Assembly: GCF_028009165.1 (NCBI RefSeq)
Contig: NC_079241.1
Coordinates: forward strand, 1,860,001 to 1,924,000
Direction of reading: 5' to 3'
Length of the DNA: 64,000 nucleotides
From: Akanthomyces muscarius
Lineage: Eukaryota; Ascomycota; Sordariomycetes; Hypocreales; Cordycipitaceae
The notes beneath the pieces are model-generated. The model saw nothing but the letters and a program-made list of their open reading frames with translations. It had not been told where the DNA came from and did no database searches. Shown one piece after another: positions 1-11,430 of this stretch. The position numbers and the translations under genes are program-made. Numbering within the stretch: the stretch's first letter is position 1; every line of letters starts with the position of its first letter.

Positions 1-966
1 GGTTCCCAACCCAAAAGCAAGTGTTGGCAATGTCGGCATTCAATGCAAGCCCGACTCCGCCCCGGTTCAAGTTGTGGCTGAGACGGACGGAGGCATAGGT
101 ACCCTTGTGAACCTCAACAACGGTACCGTCCATGAGAGGTCGACCCTTGGCCTGGCGCTTGTAGAAGTTTCTCTTGATCGCCAAAAGGTTCTGAGAAGGC
201 CACTGTCGGATCAGGTGGTCAACAAAGTTCAAAGCCTCATTGACAGCGTTGTTGAACTGGACGCGCTGCTCGAGATATCCTTTGAGAGCCGACATCTGAA
301 CCTCAGTGGTTTTTCGCAGCGTCACATGGAAGTTGTTGCTCTGGCGAGCAGGTTTTTGTTGCACCTGGGGACGACCTTCGTCCAGGTTGACAGTGAAACG
401 AAGCTCACCACGGTCGACCAGAGCGGGAGACCAAGCAAGCTTGTTTCCGTCACAGATCCACATCTCGTAGTTGTATCTCTGCAAGGCAGCCTTGAAGGTC
501 GGGTGCACCCAAATTTTCTTGAGGATGGCAGTCTTCTTGTCGGGGTCTGGAGACAAGGCGACCTGGTCCTTGTTAGAGCATTTCTAGGTGAACAAGATGT
601 GTGCGTACTCACGTCATACTGGTAAATCTTTTTGGTGAAGTCAAACTTGGTCATGCGGTATTGGTTGACTTCAACGACGGCGGGTGAGCCTTCGCTGTTC
701 AGGTTGCTGCCACGGAGTGTGAAGAGGGACTTCTGAGTGTCCGACACGTAGGCATCTGGAGGCAACTCCATTCGCGTGTTTCCTGCTTTCTTGGTCGGTC
801 CTCCAAGACGAGCGGGATCAACACCTGGGCCTTGAGTCCAGCCAGGTTGACCAGCCTGGCCCGCGGCGGAACGAGCCGGGGATGCAACACGGCTTGCGGA
901 GACTTGAGAAGGGGCCCTTCCCGAAGGAGGGCCACTGGCATGTGGAGGGCGTCCACGATCAGCCAT
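1..966 (-). CDS. Argonaute protein, N-terminal part (runs off left edge)
   Basis: Argonautes bind small RNAs and silence complementary transcripts (RNAi, quelling). The model starts at the ATG at 966, with exon 1 at 966-613, an intron at 612-563 (GTGAGT donor, CTAAC branch) and exon 2 from 562 to the window edge. The translation begins with a Gly/Pro/Ser-rich leader. It continues with an Argonaute N-domain block containing KKIYQYD just before the intron, then VALSPDPDKK after it. The L1 linker region follows (LIRQWPSQN, IKRNFY), and then LNADIANTCFW, which leads into the PAZ domain. PAZ, MID and PIWI lie outside the window, so slicer residues cannot be judged. A 5' UTR intron (1089-970, GTAAGT donor) appears to end three bases before the ATG. 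The family assignment is firm; whether it is the QDE-2 or the meiotic-silencing type is not decidable here. Confidence 0.9.
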
Positions 967-1925
967 ACTCTAAACCCCAAGTTAGTATAGGTGAAGTAAA
1001 AAGGTATGGGGAGTCAAAGTTGGACAAGTTGTATGAAGCGGCAAGACAGAGCCGGCTGCCACAGGGGCCTCGAAGGAGAGCACACTTACGGTTGGAAAGC
1101 CCGGGGGCGTATTCGCAGGGAATCAGTGTTGAATAGACTTTAGGCCAGTGAAGAATCAGTTTCAAGGCGTAGAAGCTTGTGTAACGAAGAGTTGAGGAAC
1201 AGAAGCAGAGTTCCGATCGAAGGAATGGATGGATGTGCAGGAAGGAAGGAGGGAAACTCGAGGAATTCGAGTCAATAAATACTGCAGGAGGTGTAACGGC
1301 TGCCAGCTGGCAAGCAGTCTTATCGCCAGCTGGCAGAGCAGCTGCCGCCGGCCGCCAGAGAGCAACGTGAATACACCTCCGTTTGCAGGTGCTCCGGCAG
1401 AGGCTGCTGGGCGAGAGAGCACGGCGTCTGCAGGCCAACAGAAATCCGGAGAGACACATTTGCAATATAGCCTCTTGTATCATGCGCACGAAGCAAAAAG
1501 GTGTGCCAAGGACCAATTGTTCGTAGCCGCTGGCTTTTTATTACACGAAAGTCGAGATATGGCTCTACAGGGTGGATGCCGTGAAACTATGATTTGTTCG
1601 CCACGACGGCTCATCGCACCGTACAACGGCGCATCTGTTTACGATCATGTACGAGTGGAAATTGAATGCGACACTGTGCGAGGAACTTTAGAGTCAAAAC
1701 ATGTTAAATAGTATGATATTGCAAAGGGTCCGAGCTTATCTGGGCTGTCTCTGCCCTCCCACCGTTTCAAGTTCGGCCACTCCCGACAACTTCCCAAAAC
1801 AACAAAACTTTATAGTCCAAGTTGCGAAATTACCCCTAATTAAACGCCGAATAATGCGACACATATAATCAAACAGAGAAGAACGCAACTCATATTTGGA
1901 GTTTAGTCTTCCGCTTCATCTTTTG
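967..1925. other. Argonaute upstream region with 5' UTR intron
   Basis: This is the spacer between the 3' end of RNA14 and the Argonaute start; both genes are on the minus strand. Positions 970-1089 read as an intron on the minus strand: GTAAGT donor, CTAAC branch and TTTAG acceptor, with AGT then ATG directly after. Upstream of that the sequence holds only short open frames with no recognisable protein. Nothing else is supported. Confidence 0.6.
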
Positions 1926-4862
1926 CTAGTAGCGCTGGCCGCCGTATTGGCCAGGAGGGTAATTACCCTGCCCGCCTCCCCAGTTGGAGCCTGGCGCTTG
2001 GTAGCCGCCTGCAAGTGGAGAGTTGCGGTATCCGGAGGTTGATCCCGGGACCTGGCCGTACGGGCTGATTGGACGCGCAAAATCGCCAGATGCTTGTCTC
2101 GTATGCATCTGGGTCGGTTGCCTGTACTGACCCCCTGTGGCTGCTTTCCAAGACATGTAATCCGGCAACGGGGTGTCACGGAGAAGCGAAACCATGTTGG
2201 ACGCACTGAGACGTTGTGAATCGTACGTGTGCGCGGGGGGTAGAATACCCAGGAGAAAGGTAATGTCGCGGTGCAGCGCCGAGGTCTGGTTGCGTCGCTG
2301 TTGATCGAGGCGGCGCCCTGCAGCTCCCTTGAGTGGGGAAACACCACGAGCCACACGTTTCGGTGGGTTCAGTTCGTCGTCGTCCATGCCGAATGGCCGC
2401 TTGGGAGAAGCGGTCGCACGAGCAAACTGCGGCCGGGGGCTCTGCTCATGTTTCACAGGGCCCGGGCTGTCCTGGCGGGGGATCGGCTCCTCAATCATGG
2501 GCAAGGCTCTCTTGGGACGCATCTGGACAGCCTTCGACACGATGATCGGGGTATGAACTGGGTCGAATCTATCCGAAGAGAATCGCTCCGTGAAGGATTT
2601 TAATTTCGGATCCTCGGGGAAAAGCTCTGCCATGCGTTCCTCCAATTTGGAGATCTGTGAGAGTTCGCCGTATTGGGATTCATATTTGTGGAAGTAGGCG
2701 TAGAGCGGGCGAGCCTTTGCCAGAGTTTCGGGCTTTGAAATTAGGCGATTAACGCAAGTTTCAAATACGACGCGGGCGTCTGTTGACGGTTAGCTTCGAT
2801 CTGAGTTGGTAAGGGGATATGCGTACTTGTGGTATCATCCTTTGAATGAAGAAATTTGAGGTACTCGACCATGAATTCCTCGTCATTGGGGAAAAGACGA
2901 GCACCACGTTCGAAGATCTTGGCGCCGACAGGATCTTTGTATACAACTGACTCTAGAAGAGCAACGGCGACATACACATCGCTGGTGAGGCGGCCCTTGT
3001 GTCGAGCATCTGTGAATACTTTGCGAAGGCCGCCTTCCGTTTGGTTGCCTTTGCCTTCAATTCGTCTCATTGCGCGCGCAAGAGCAATCCAAATGTAGGA
3101 TATGGTTCGAGAGAGAAGCTGACTCTCGCCCGCGTACGCCTGCTGAATAGCCTTGATACGCTCCTCGCCTGCAGTCAGTCTTGGCTTGTCGTTATCATCG
3201 TCCTCGCGTTCGATAGACTGCTGCATTTCTGGGTCTTGAGCAGCTGCCTGCTTGAGGGTTGAGACTTCAAGTTTCTCTCGTTCCTTGACCTTGTCGCCCA
3301 TGCCATATAGAGTGTCTAGTACGGCATCGTAGGGTTTGCGAACGGCCTGAGCGTATTCGGTTTTGTCGCCTTCTTTGCCCGGGTATGTCGCTTCAACGTG
3401 GTCGGCGTATTTGAGGGCGAGCAAGACACTCTGCGGGTTTGCTGCGATACCTTGAACGAGGAACTGCGTGCCCATGTCGCTTTCGTTTTCTCGGATATCG
3501 TTTTGGAAGCACCACTCTGCAGCATCGACCCACATCTCTGGCCAGAAGCGCAGAGCCATCAGAGCTTGCTTGTAGCAATACATGACTCTATGGGTGTATG
3601 CCTTGAGGTCCTCCTCCTTTAAAACCAGGGGGTCGTCCTTTTCCCACGCAATCCACCTCTTCCATAGCTCGACCTGCTCTCTGTATGCAGTATCGCCATC
3701 AAATCCAGGAGCCGCTGGAAGACGCGGCAGGTTGACTCGGTGTAGCGACCTCGTGATGTTGTCGAGAGCAATGTTGCCACTCTTGGCGGACATGTAGCCA
3801 GGTGAGCGCTCTTGAATGAACTTGCGACCAGTGACTTTGTTGAGACCCATCTCAAACTGGTCATACTCTTTCCACAAGGTATTGACAGTGGACATGGGTA
3901 TATTGATGGCGCGATGATAGACCTTGCGCAGCTGGTCCATCTTCTGCTGGTCCTGCCAGCCAGTACCACCAATCTGGCCAGGTCCGTTCTTGATGAACTG
4001 GACGTAATCCAGCCACACATCACCAGAATCCCTATCAACGCCAATATTGTCAATGACAAATTCATATGATTGAGTGACTGTTCGCCTTGCTTGGCCGGCA
4101 GGATCGTTTGTCAAGTCGTTGCGGCGTCTGATATAGTTGAGGTAGACGGTCCAGAGTTTGACGTTGGGAACTGTCATTAAGCAGCGACCGAAAAGCTGCT
4201 CAGCATCGACGAAGTTGTCGAGTCCTAGTTCGAGTTCGATCCATTGAACCCAGATATCGCCCTGACAGTTGTTAGAAATGAGGACGTTGGTAGTGAGGCT
4301 TCAAACTTACCGCCTGGGGAAACACCTCCAAAAAGCGATGGAAGACTTTGCGCAATTCATCGAGCCTGCTGCGACTCCGATGTTCCGCCATGAGATTCAG
4401 CCATGCATCCATATCTCCTCGTGGGTCCTCTTTGATTCGAGCCTCGAGCAGGGTGACCGGGTCGAGGCCGGCCATGCCAGGAGGTATATGCGCAAAGCCC
4501 TCTGGCACAGGCGCAGGGGTGGCGGCCGTGCTGGTAGCGTTGTTGCTGGTCGGCGCGTTTTGGGCAGGCGTAGATTCTTCCTCCTCGTCAGAGGCCTCGA
4601 CAATGAAACCTCCAGACATTTTGGGCTTGGACACTGGGCGAGGAGGCGACAGTGGCGCCGCTTCAGCAGGGGCAACATCAGGTTCCATGCCAACTGATTC
4701 GGGATCATAGTCTGCGCCATCATCGCTGCCATCGTCCTGGATATGGCCTGGGTCATAGGGAGTCTCAGCCGTGTTGTCAGTCTGCGATTCGTCATACTCG
4801 GGTTGATCTTCTTCTGGTGCTGCTGAGTCGCCCTTTTCCCATGATCCTTCGTCAGACGTCAT
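1926..4862 (-). CDS. RNA14: mRNA 3'-end-processing protein Rna14 (CstF-77 homologue)
   Basis: Rna14 is the HAT-repeat scaffold of cleavage factor IA, which works with Rna15, Pcf11 and Clp1 in pre-mRNA cleavage and polyadenylation in the nucleus. The three exons are 4862-4311, 4261-2827 and 2779-1926. They are joined by phase-0 and phase-1 introns (GTAAGT and GTACGC donors) and give 946 residues in one frame. The N-terminus is acidic and of low complexity. The middle holds the HAT/Suf array, with repeated aromatic-acidic helices such as DIWVQWIELE, LWTVYLNYIRRR and VWLDYVQFI. The C-terminus is Pro/Gly/Gln-rich and ends in a GQYGGQRY tail. The length is typical of filamentous fungal Rna14. The gene is divergent from ASF1 across 1.16 kb. 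Confidence 0.93.
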
Positions 4863-6019
4863 GTCTGCGGTCTGTTTAGCTCGAGCGAGCAGAGTATCGA
4901 ACGAAGGTGACGGTTGACGTCAAAGGCCAAAGTAGACTCGTCAATCAAGTCAGTGGCAGTTGTCGAGAATATCGAGTAAAGACGATCGAGGCAGGAATTT
5001 TCCGAGAGGCGTCAACTAATCACGCTCTGTCGAGGCCGCAGCAATTCGAGACGCGCGAAGCAAAGCCGTTGCAGCTTGGTCAGCGCAAACCTGGCGAAGG
5101 CGACCAACGGCAATCCCTTGTCAGAAATGCAGCACCTCCAATGGTCCACTTCTATTGATGAATCGTAACGTGTCCAGAAAACTGTCCGATCGACGCGACG
5201 GGATGAGATGCGCGGGCAAGATGCTTGGGAGCGGCTGCAATGTGTCCAGCTTTTTGGATCGCAAAAATGAGCCCAGCAAACAGAGGCAAAGAGCTTGAGC
5301 CTAGGAGGTTGGGCAGGCAGAAACTCAAAGGGGACTAGTGGTGCCAGGCGGTGGATGATGGGCGCGTGCTAGGTACCTAGCCTCGCTGAGTGTGCCAGGC
5401 AAAGGCAATCCGGGACAAGCTTCAGTTGGCGAGCGGGTGGCCCCAGCCGGTGTCTCGCAGCTTTTACAGTGGTTGCGTTGCGTCGTGCAGGGAGCTTCGC
5501 AGGGCACCTTACAGGGGTTGGACGGATAGGCGAGGCAGATTAGTCACCCGATTTAGCCTGCAACGAAGCAGCAGCGGGGCCTTTGAACAGCAGGCGACGC
5601 TGACAGGTAGCCGTACCTGAGGCTTCGGCCGTGGTGGGGTCGCGCTGGCAAGCAGCACTCAACGCGCTGCGACCCTCTGTCGCGTCCCGCCTTCTGGCCC
5701 TCCAGCCAGACACCAATAATTCGCGGAGGCTGGCAGACTGAGCTGCAGTTCCCTTTTTTCTTATTTAGCAACCGGCTTCCCTTGCTTCCTGCCGTCTGCC
5801 AGATTTCTTGTTTTTGCATCATCCTGGCTTTGCAGCTCGCCCTACGCCTGTACGCCTCGCCCAACACTCTCCCCCCCTAGGAGCTGTCCAGCTTCGCACC
5901 CACCTACACCGCAACATACGCTCCGCACTTTTTCTGCCTACGCGCTGCTAATTCCCCTCTATCAACGGCGCTTGCCAATTATCTTCTTCGTACACGCGAG
6001 ACTTAACAATATATACAAA
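4863..6019. other. Divergent promoter region RNA14 / ASF1
   Basis: A 1.16 kb spacer between two divergently transcribed genes. It contains a perfect 12-bp palindrome (CTAGGTACCTAG, 5369-5380) and becomes pyrimidine-rich toward the ASF1 start. Short open frames in it resemble no protein family. No RNA gene was seen. Confidence 0.6.
5369..5380. repeat. 12-bp palindrome CTAGGTACCTAG
   Basis: A perfect palindrome in the RNA14/ASF1 divergent promoter. It contains the 8-bp core AGGTACCT, which recurs in other spacers (15220, 42881, 42961, 52568). Function unknown; it may be a binding site or a base-composition effect. Confidence 0.6.
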
Positions 6020-7056
6020 ATGTCGGTTGTTTCCCTGCTGGGCGTCAAGGTCCTTAACAACCCTGCCAAGTTCGGCGACAAGTACGAGTTTGAAATTACC
6101 TTTGAATGCCTCGAGCAGCTTGAGAAGGGTACGTTGCCGTGAACGTGATATTCGACACCGCAAACACTAACAAATATTCACAGACCTCGAATGGAAGCTC
6201 ACCTATGTCGGGTCTGCCCAATCGTACGTGCCTTGCTTTAGCCGCCCATCGAGCTCGCCTTACTAATCCCGCCCGCCAGTGACCAATATGACCAAGAGCT
6301 CGATTCCCTCCTTGTCGGCCCGGTCCCTATCGGAGTAAACAAATTCGTCTTCGAGGCCGACTCCCCCGACACATCACGAATTCCCGATGCCGATATCATT
6401 GGTGTAACTGTGGTTCTCCTGACTTGTTCCTACGATGGCCGCGAGTTCGTGCGCGTTGGATACTATGTAAACAACGAATACGACTCTCCTGAGCTCAACG
6501 CCGAGCCTCCCACAAAGCCCATCATTGAGCGAGTGAAGCGCAACGTGCTTGCTGAGAAGCCCAGAGTGACCCGGTTCGCCATCAAGTGGTAAGGAATACA
6601 GCTGTTCTTTTGCTCACGTCGCGTTTACTAACGGCCCGCAGGGACTCGGAAGCTTCTGCCCCCGCCGAATTCCCCCCTGAGCAACCCGAGGCTGACTTGG
6701 CGGTCCCTGATGAGGAAGAATATGGCGCTGACGAGGCTGCTGAGGAGGCTGAAGCCGAAGCAGAGGCCGAAGCCGAAGGCAGCGAGAAGCCTGCTCCCGC
6801 TGCCGGGGAGGACACGGAGATGGGAGAGGGCGACCAAGAAGCAGTGAACCCTACCGAAGACAATGAAGATGCTGTTTCGGAAGACGGCAGTGTCGATCTG
6901 GAGGGCGAGAGTGAGGACGAACTCGAAGAGGAACTCGTTGAAGGCGAAGGCGAGGGCGAAGGCGAAGGCGAGGAAGCTGAGGATGGCGCCATGGAAGTGG
7001 ATGCCGATAAGCCTGGCCACGCTGCCGGTGCCAAGCCCGTGAGCGCCGCTGTTTAA
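6020..7056 (+). CDS. ASF1: Histone chaperone Asf1
   Basis: Asf1 carries H3-H4 dimers for replication-coupled and replication-independent nucleosome assembly. It also presents H3 for K56 acetylation in the nucleus. The four exons are 6020-6128, 6184-6223, 6280-6588 and 6642-7056, with small introns (GTACGT, GTACGT and GTAAGG donors). All joints keep frame and restore the conserved core. Visible landmarks are [18 protein letters not shown] at the start, [48 protein letters not shown] and [15 protein letters not shown]. Together they make the roughly 155-residue immunoglobulin-like domain. The rest is a long Glu/Ala/Gly-rich acidic tail with a run of Gly-Glu repeats, as is common in fungal Asf1. 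The identification is secure. Confidence 0.97.
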
Positions 7057-8140
7057 ACAAAAGGAGGGGTCTTATTAATGTTGCGCCAGGCTTAATGCTG
7101 ATGAGCAGGTGATGCCCTACACTACGAATACGATAGGGCAGCCATAGAGGCGATGAATAACGTGGCATTATCGCGTCTTGGGCTGGGAGACATTGTGATG
7201 GGAACGGGTGGATGGTATTTGAATATTAAAAACCGGTGGAATATCTTAGAACGAGCAAGGTATATATCGTTTGCTTAGACCATTTTTTAATCGAGTTAGC
7301 ATCGACAAGCTACATCTTGTATCTGATGTGTGACGCGGCTTCGAAGCTGAGGATGCTGCCAACGGAATTCCACGTCCGCGAAACGTTGGCTGGAGATTAT
7401 ACCCGGAGAATTCGGGTCTGTTGGATTTCTCCGCATTCATGAGGCGTAGCCGCGTAGGCTAGTTCGTTGGTGTTTATTGCACGACGCCTATCAGCCTCAC
7501 TCGCAAGTCCGCCACCAGCCAGCCTACCACGTTACCGTCACCGAGCGGCGGTCATCAGGTGCCCGCCTTGCTGTCTAAATTAGTGCATCTTGGGCAAAAC
7601 CTTCGTCACACCCCCGGCTTTGTGATTTACTGATGGCTGCATCGCCACGTTGTACGTTGGTACTCGACAATGGAGCCGATGCTTGCCGTGCAGGGTAGCT
7701 TTTTCCGCGCAATGCGGAACGAACAGGCAAGCCACACTCTTTGGTAGATCTGCTGCTGCAAGATAAGACTAGCTAGGTAGTGATGCTTATTTTCATGGTC
7801 CGTCGCCCCGTTGTGCGTTTCCGCATCCTTGGCGTCGCGCCGAGGTTGGTCTCTTCGGTGTAGTCAATCTGCCTTCAGCTCCGACGACGGGCTCATTCGA
7901 ACAGCCACAATTGCGCAGATGGCTTATTTGGTTGCCTCTTAAAGATGACCTGTCCCATCCTTTGCCAATTGCCTTTTCAGACCATATTTTATAAAAACAA
8001 GCGTTTCATTGTAGCAATACTGTATACTATTTGTTGTGTCATCTCCATTCGCACTCATTCGCACTACACGAAGCCTTCATGCCTGCTAGCTCTCTAGGCA
8101 ACCATCATCATATTCCATCCACTTCTAGACCACACAAAGT
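7057..8140. other. Spacer between ASF1 and the CorA-like gene
   Basis: A 1.08 kb tandem-gene spacer holding the ASF1 3' UTR and the promoter of the downstream gene. A TATA-like stretch (TTTTATAAAAAC) lies near 7987-7998, about 150 bp before the next ATG. I see no additional coding frame or RNA gene. Confidence 0.5.
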
Positions 8141-10607
8141 ATGAGCATAGACGCACAGCGGATGCAAGAACTGCTCAAGACTGTCGAGGCCCGTCACGAA
8201 GAATACCTACGCAGCCTCAGACAATTATACGAAAACGCCCCCCCTGCCAGCGCAGTCCCTCCACGCATCGCGGCACCCACCACCACCGCAAAGCCCGCCT
8301 CCATTGCATCGGTGCCCTCACCACCACTGCGCGCCCTCACATTTGCCAGCGACATCCTTCCCATCCGGGGACGCGGGCGTCGCTCCTCCACGCTCGAAGC
8401 CCCCGAGCGCCCAACCTTTCTGCCTCCGTCGCCGCGTCCCCTCCTCCCCGTGACGCCGATCCCCAGCCATGGCCTCTTTGACGAGGACATTTCCTTTATC
8501 CCGCTCCTCGATCTCTCCCACGCCAGCAGCACCACTGGCGCCGCTACCACAGCCAGCAGCAAGCCACCCGCAGCCAGCACACGCACGGACAGGACGCTTC
8601 CCCCGGCGCGTTTCGCCGACGATGCGTTTCTCGCGTTCCTGCGCGATGCGACCTTCACCGAGGAGATGGCGGCGGTGCTCGAGGAGATGCTGCGGCGACG
8701 GCACGAGATTGACTCGGCCGGCTCAGTGCGCGAGTTTGCGGCGTATGAGAGGGAGCGCTACGTGAGCTCGACGTTTGAGGCGTACGAGGTTGACGAGGAC
8801 GGCGCCGCGACGAAGATGAGCATCGACGCGGCAGCGGCAGCGGCAGCGGCGGCGGACGACGACCTCGCCAAGGGCCAGGCAGACGGCGACGGCGGCGGCG
8901 CGGCCGATGATGGGGTGATTGATGCGCCAATTGTGTGGGATGCGCTCAAGACGGTCAATGCCAGCGGCGACGCCGTCGGTCGAATCACGTACGTATTCCT
9001 CTGCCCTCTTGCCGTTCCGCCTGCTGACACAACATGACCGCCCACAGCATCGTGCAGGAGCCGACGCCGCTCATGCTCGCGGCGCTGCAGCTCACCATGA
9101 CGCCGTACTTTGACATGTCGGAGCTGACGTACCACCTCCTCTCCGACGTGCCCAACCGCGGGCTCTCGCACGCCTTTATGCACCGCGCCTTTGAGCGCGG
9201 CCCCCCGCCGCAGCTCCGCCAGCGGTCCTTCTACATGGTCTTCAAGTACTACACGTCCGTCGGCGACGGCCTCGCGCCCGCGCCGTGGCAAAGGTACGAG
9301 GCGCGGCCCTCGGACAAGAAGCTCGCCGACCACATTGACATTGCCGAGTGCAGCGCCGTGCTGGCCCTGTCGCTCGCCGGCGCGCCCGTCAAGTCGCTGC
9401 GGATGCGCTCCCGCCGCTCGGAGCGCGCGTCCCGCGAGGGCGTCCTGTATGACACCTTTGGGCCCTGGCACGTGCTGAGCATCCAGTCGTTTCCGGACGA
9501 CGAGCACACGGTCCGCGGGGAGGAGTTTGCGCAGCACAAGCGCTTCGTGAATGGGCCGTACGCGTTCCTGGACCTGCTGACGGCCGAGTATCGCGACGCG
9601 GGGAAGCGCAATGTGATTTTGCACGAAAAGATTACCAAGCTCATCACTCCTCCTGTAAGTCTGCGACTTGGAATCCAGAACACATGCAGGTTATTGACTG
9701 ACAATGGCAGACGGAATTCATGTTTGACCGCCGCCTCCGCGACAAGCTCCTCTTTGAAGACAAGCACTTTACCTACATTCGCCGCTACTTTTGGGCCTAC
9801 AACACGCTCGCCGTCATCAACACCGGCCTCGCCGCCATGGTCGCCGCCTACACAAACACCTTTACCCCCGAGTTCTGGTCTGGCACGCACCCGCTGCTCT
9901 GGCCGCACCCCTTCTTCACTGACCTACCCTCTTCCTCATCCTCGCCCCCCGACGCAGCCACCGCCGCCGCTGCTAACCACCACCGGGAGACCATGGCCGC
10001 GCTGCGCACCGAGCTCGAAAAGGCCGTGTCCGACATCTCGGCCATCATCAAGCGCAACGAGCGCACGCGCAAGGAAATCGAAAACCTGCGCGACCAGCTC
10101 TTCAGCGGCTCCTCCATCAAGGAGTCGCGCCGCGCCATCGACCAGGGCGACAACATCCAGATCCTGACCATGATCTCCATGATCTTCCTCCCCCTCACCT
10201 TTGTCACCTCGGTGTTCGGCATCACCGAGTTCACCATCTCCCCCACCGACTGGCGCTTCGCCGTCACCATGGTGCTCGTGTGCGTGCCGTTCATGGGCCT
10301 CGTCGTGCTGCTCCAGACCAACGGCTTCGCGGTGCTGGTGCGTCGCTGCAGAGAAGGCTTCGTGGCCGTGCTGGGCAGGGCGAGGAGCGGCGGTGGTGCT
10401 GAGGCGGGAGGGAGCGGGATGAGTGCGGCGGCCGCGGCGGACGACGACGAGAGCAGGCCCGCGCAGGCGAGCAGCCAGACAAAGAGGCGCAAGAGGAGAA
10501 TGGCCGCGGGCGCGGGCGGACGAGTCTCGTGGCGCTGGAAGAGGCCGTGGAAAAACAGGACCAGGACGTTGTACGGCGACGAGAACCTCGAGTTTGGAAG
10601 GGTATGA
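8141..10607 (+). CDS. CorA-like two-transmembrane protein
   Basis: Three exons at 8141-8988, 9048-9654 and 9711-10607 give 783 residues. The first ~280 residues are low-complexity (Ala, Pro and Ser runs). The middle is a soluble domain (LTYHLLSDVPNRGLSH, FDRRLRDKLLFEDKHF). A charged helix follows (LEKAVSDISAIIKRNERTRKEIE), then two closely spaced hydrophobic helices at ILTMISMIFLPLTFVTSVFG and WRFAVTMVLVCVPFMGLVVLL. This is the C-terminal layout of CorA-superfamily Mg2+ channels. The GMN signature expected after helix 1 reads FGIT, so Mg2+ transport is not assured. A basic tail follows helix 2. A membrane location is inferred, and the substrate is unknown. Convergent with the RasGAP gene. Confidence 0.75.
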
Positions 10608-11430
10608 TGGAGGACAAACACAAGAGGTTAATGACAGAACAGACATGGGTAATGGTAGATTGTACCACGACTTGACGGAAAACGACCTTTGCATGGCGAG
10701 CATCACATTTGTATTTGGCAGGTATTACAACACACAATTGTATTTATTTAGCATATATCAAGCATAGATTGGCATCAACAGAATGAAATCGAGTCAAATG
10801 ACAGACTAGGTATATGTTTTTTTTGTCTTTCTAATCGTACACGTGGTGTTGTAAATCATTGCGATGGACGAAAAACTAGAGTAAGAAACGATATCAAAAG
10901 GAAAAACTCAATACACCAGATAAAACCACACAATGGGAAAAAAAGAATAAAATTGCGCAACATAATATTTCCTCCCCAAAAAATCGCCGTCATGATTATT
11001 TCATCCCTCAGTCCTCCTATCGCAGTGGCCATGTGCCGTGCGGAGAGTGCATATCCAAACAACGCCTCTCTACTCGCAGACCACCAGCCATGCTCGGGGT
11101 GACCGCTCGAGAGTCTCCAACGTATGTACCTCGAGGTAAACGACAAACGGTCCACTTCGTCCTTCAAACACTTTCAAACAAACTGCAATAATAGAAGAGT
11201 CAAGCGTAGATGCTTGGAAGAGGCGGTGTATGTGCCGGCAGCCAGTACCAGATGAGCAACCGCGCAGAATATTAGGAAATGATGTTAAAATTGCCGCGCT
11301 TCGTTTGCGCGCGACGTGCAGATAAGCAAACAAGTCTTGCCGCCGGCTCGTGATGCCACGGCAAGAGGTATCATGTGCTCCCCAACGCCGAATGAAGCTT
11401 CCTCAACACGGGATAGATTAGTCGTAACAT
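10608..11430. other. Convergent 3' region (CorA-like / RasGAP)
   Basis: An AT-rich 0.8 kb spacer between two genes ending toward each other. It should hold both 3' UTRs and polyadenylation regions. No open frame in it resembles a protein. Confidence 0.5.
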
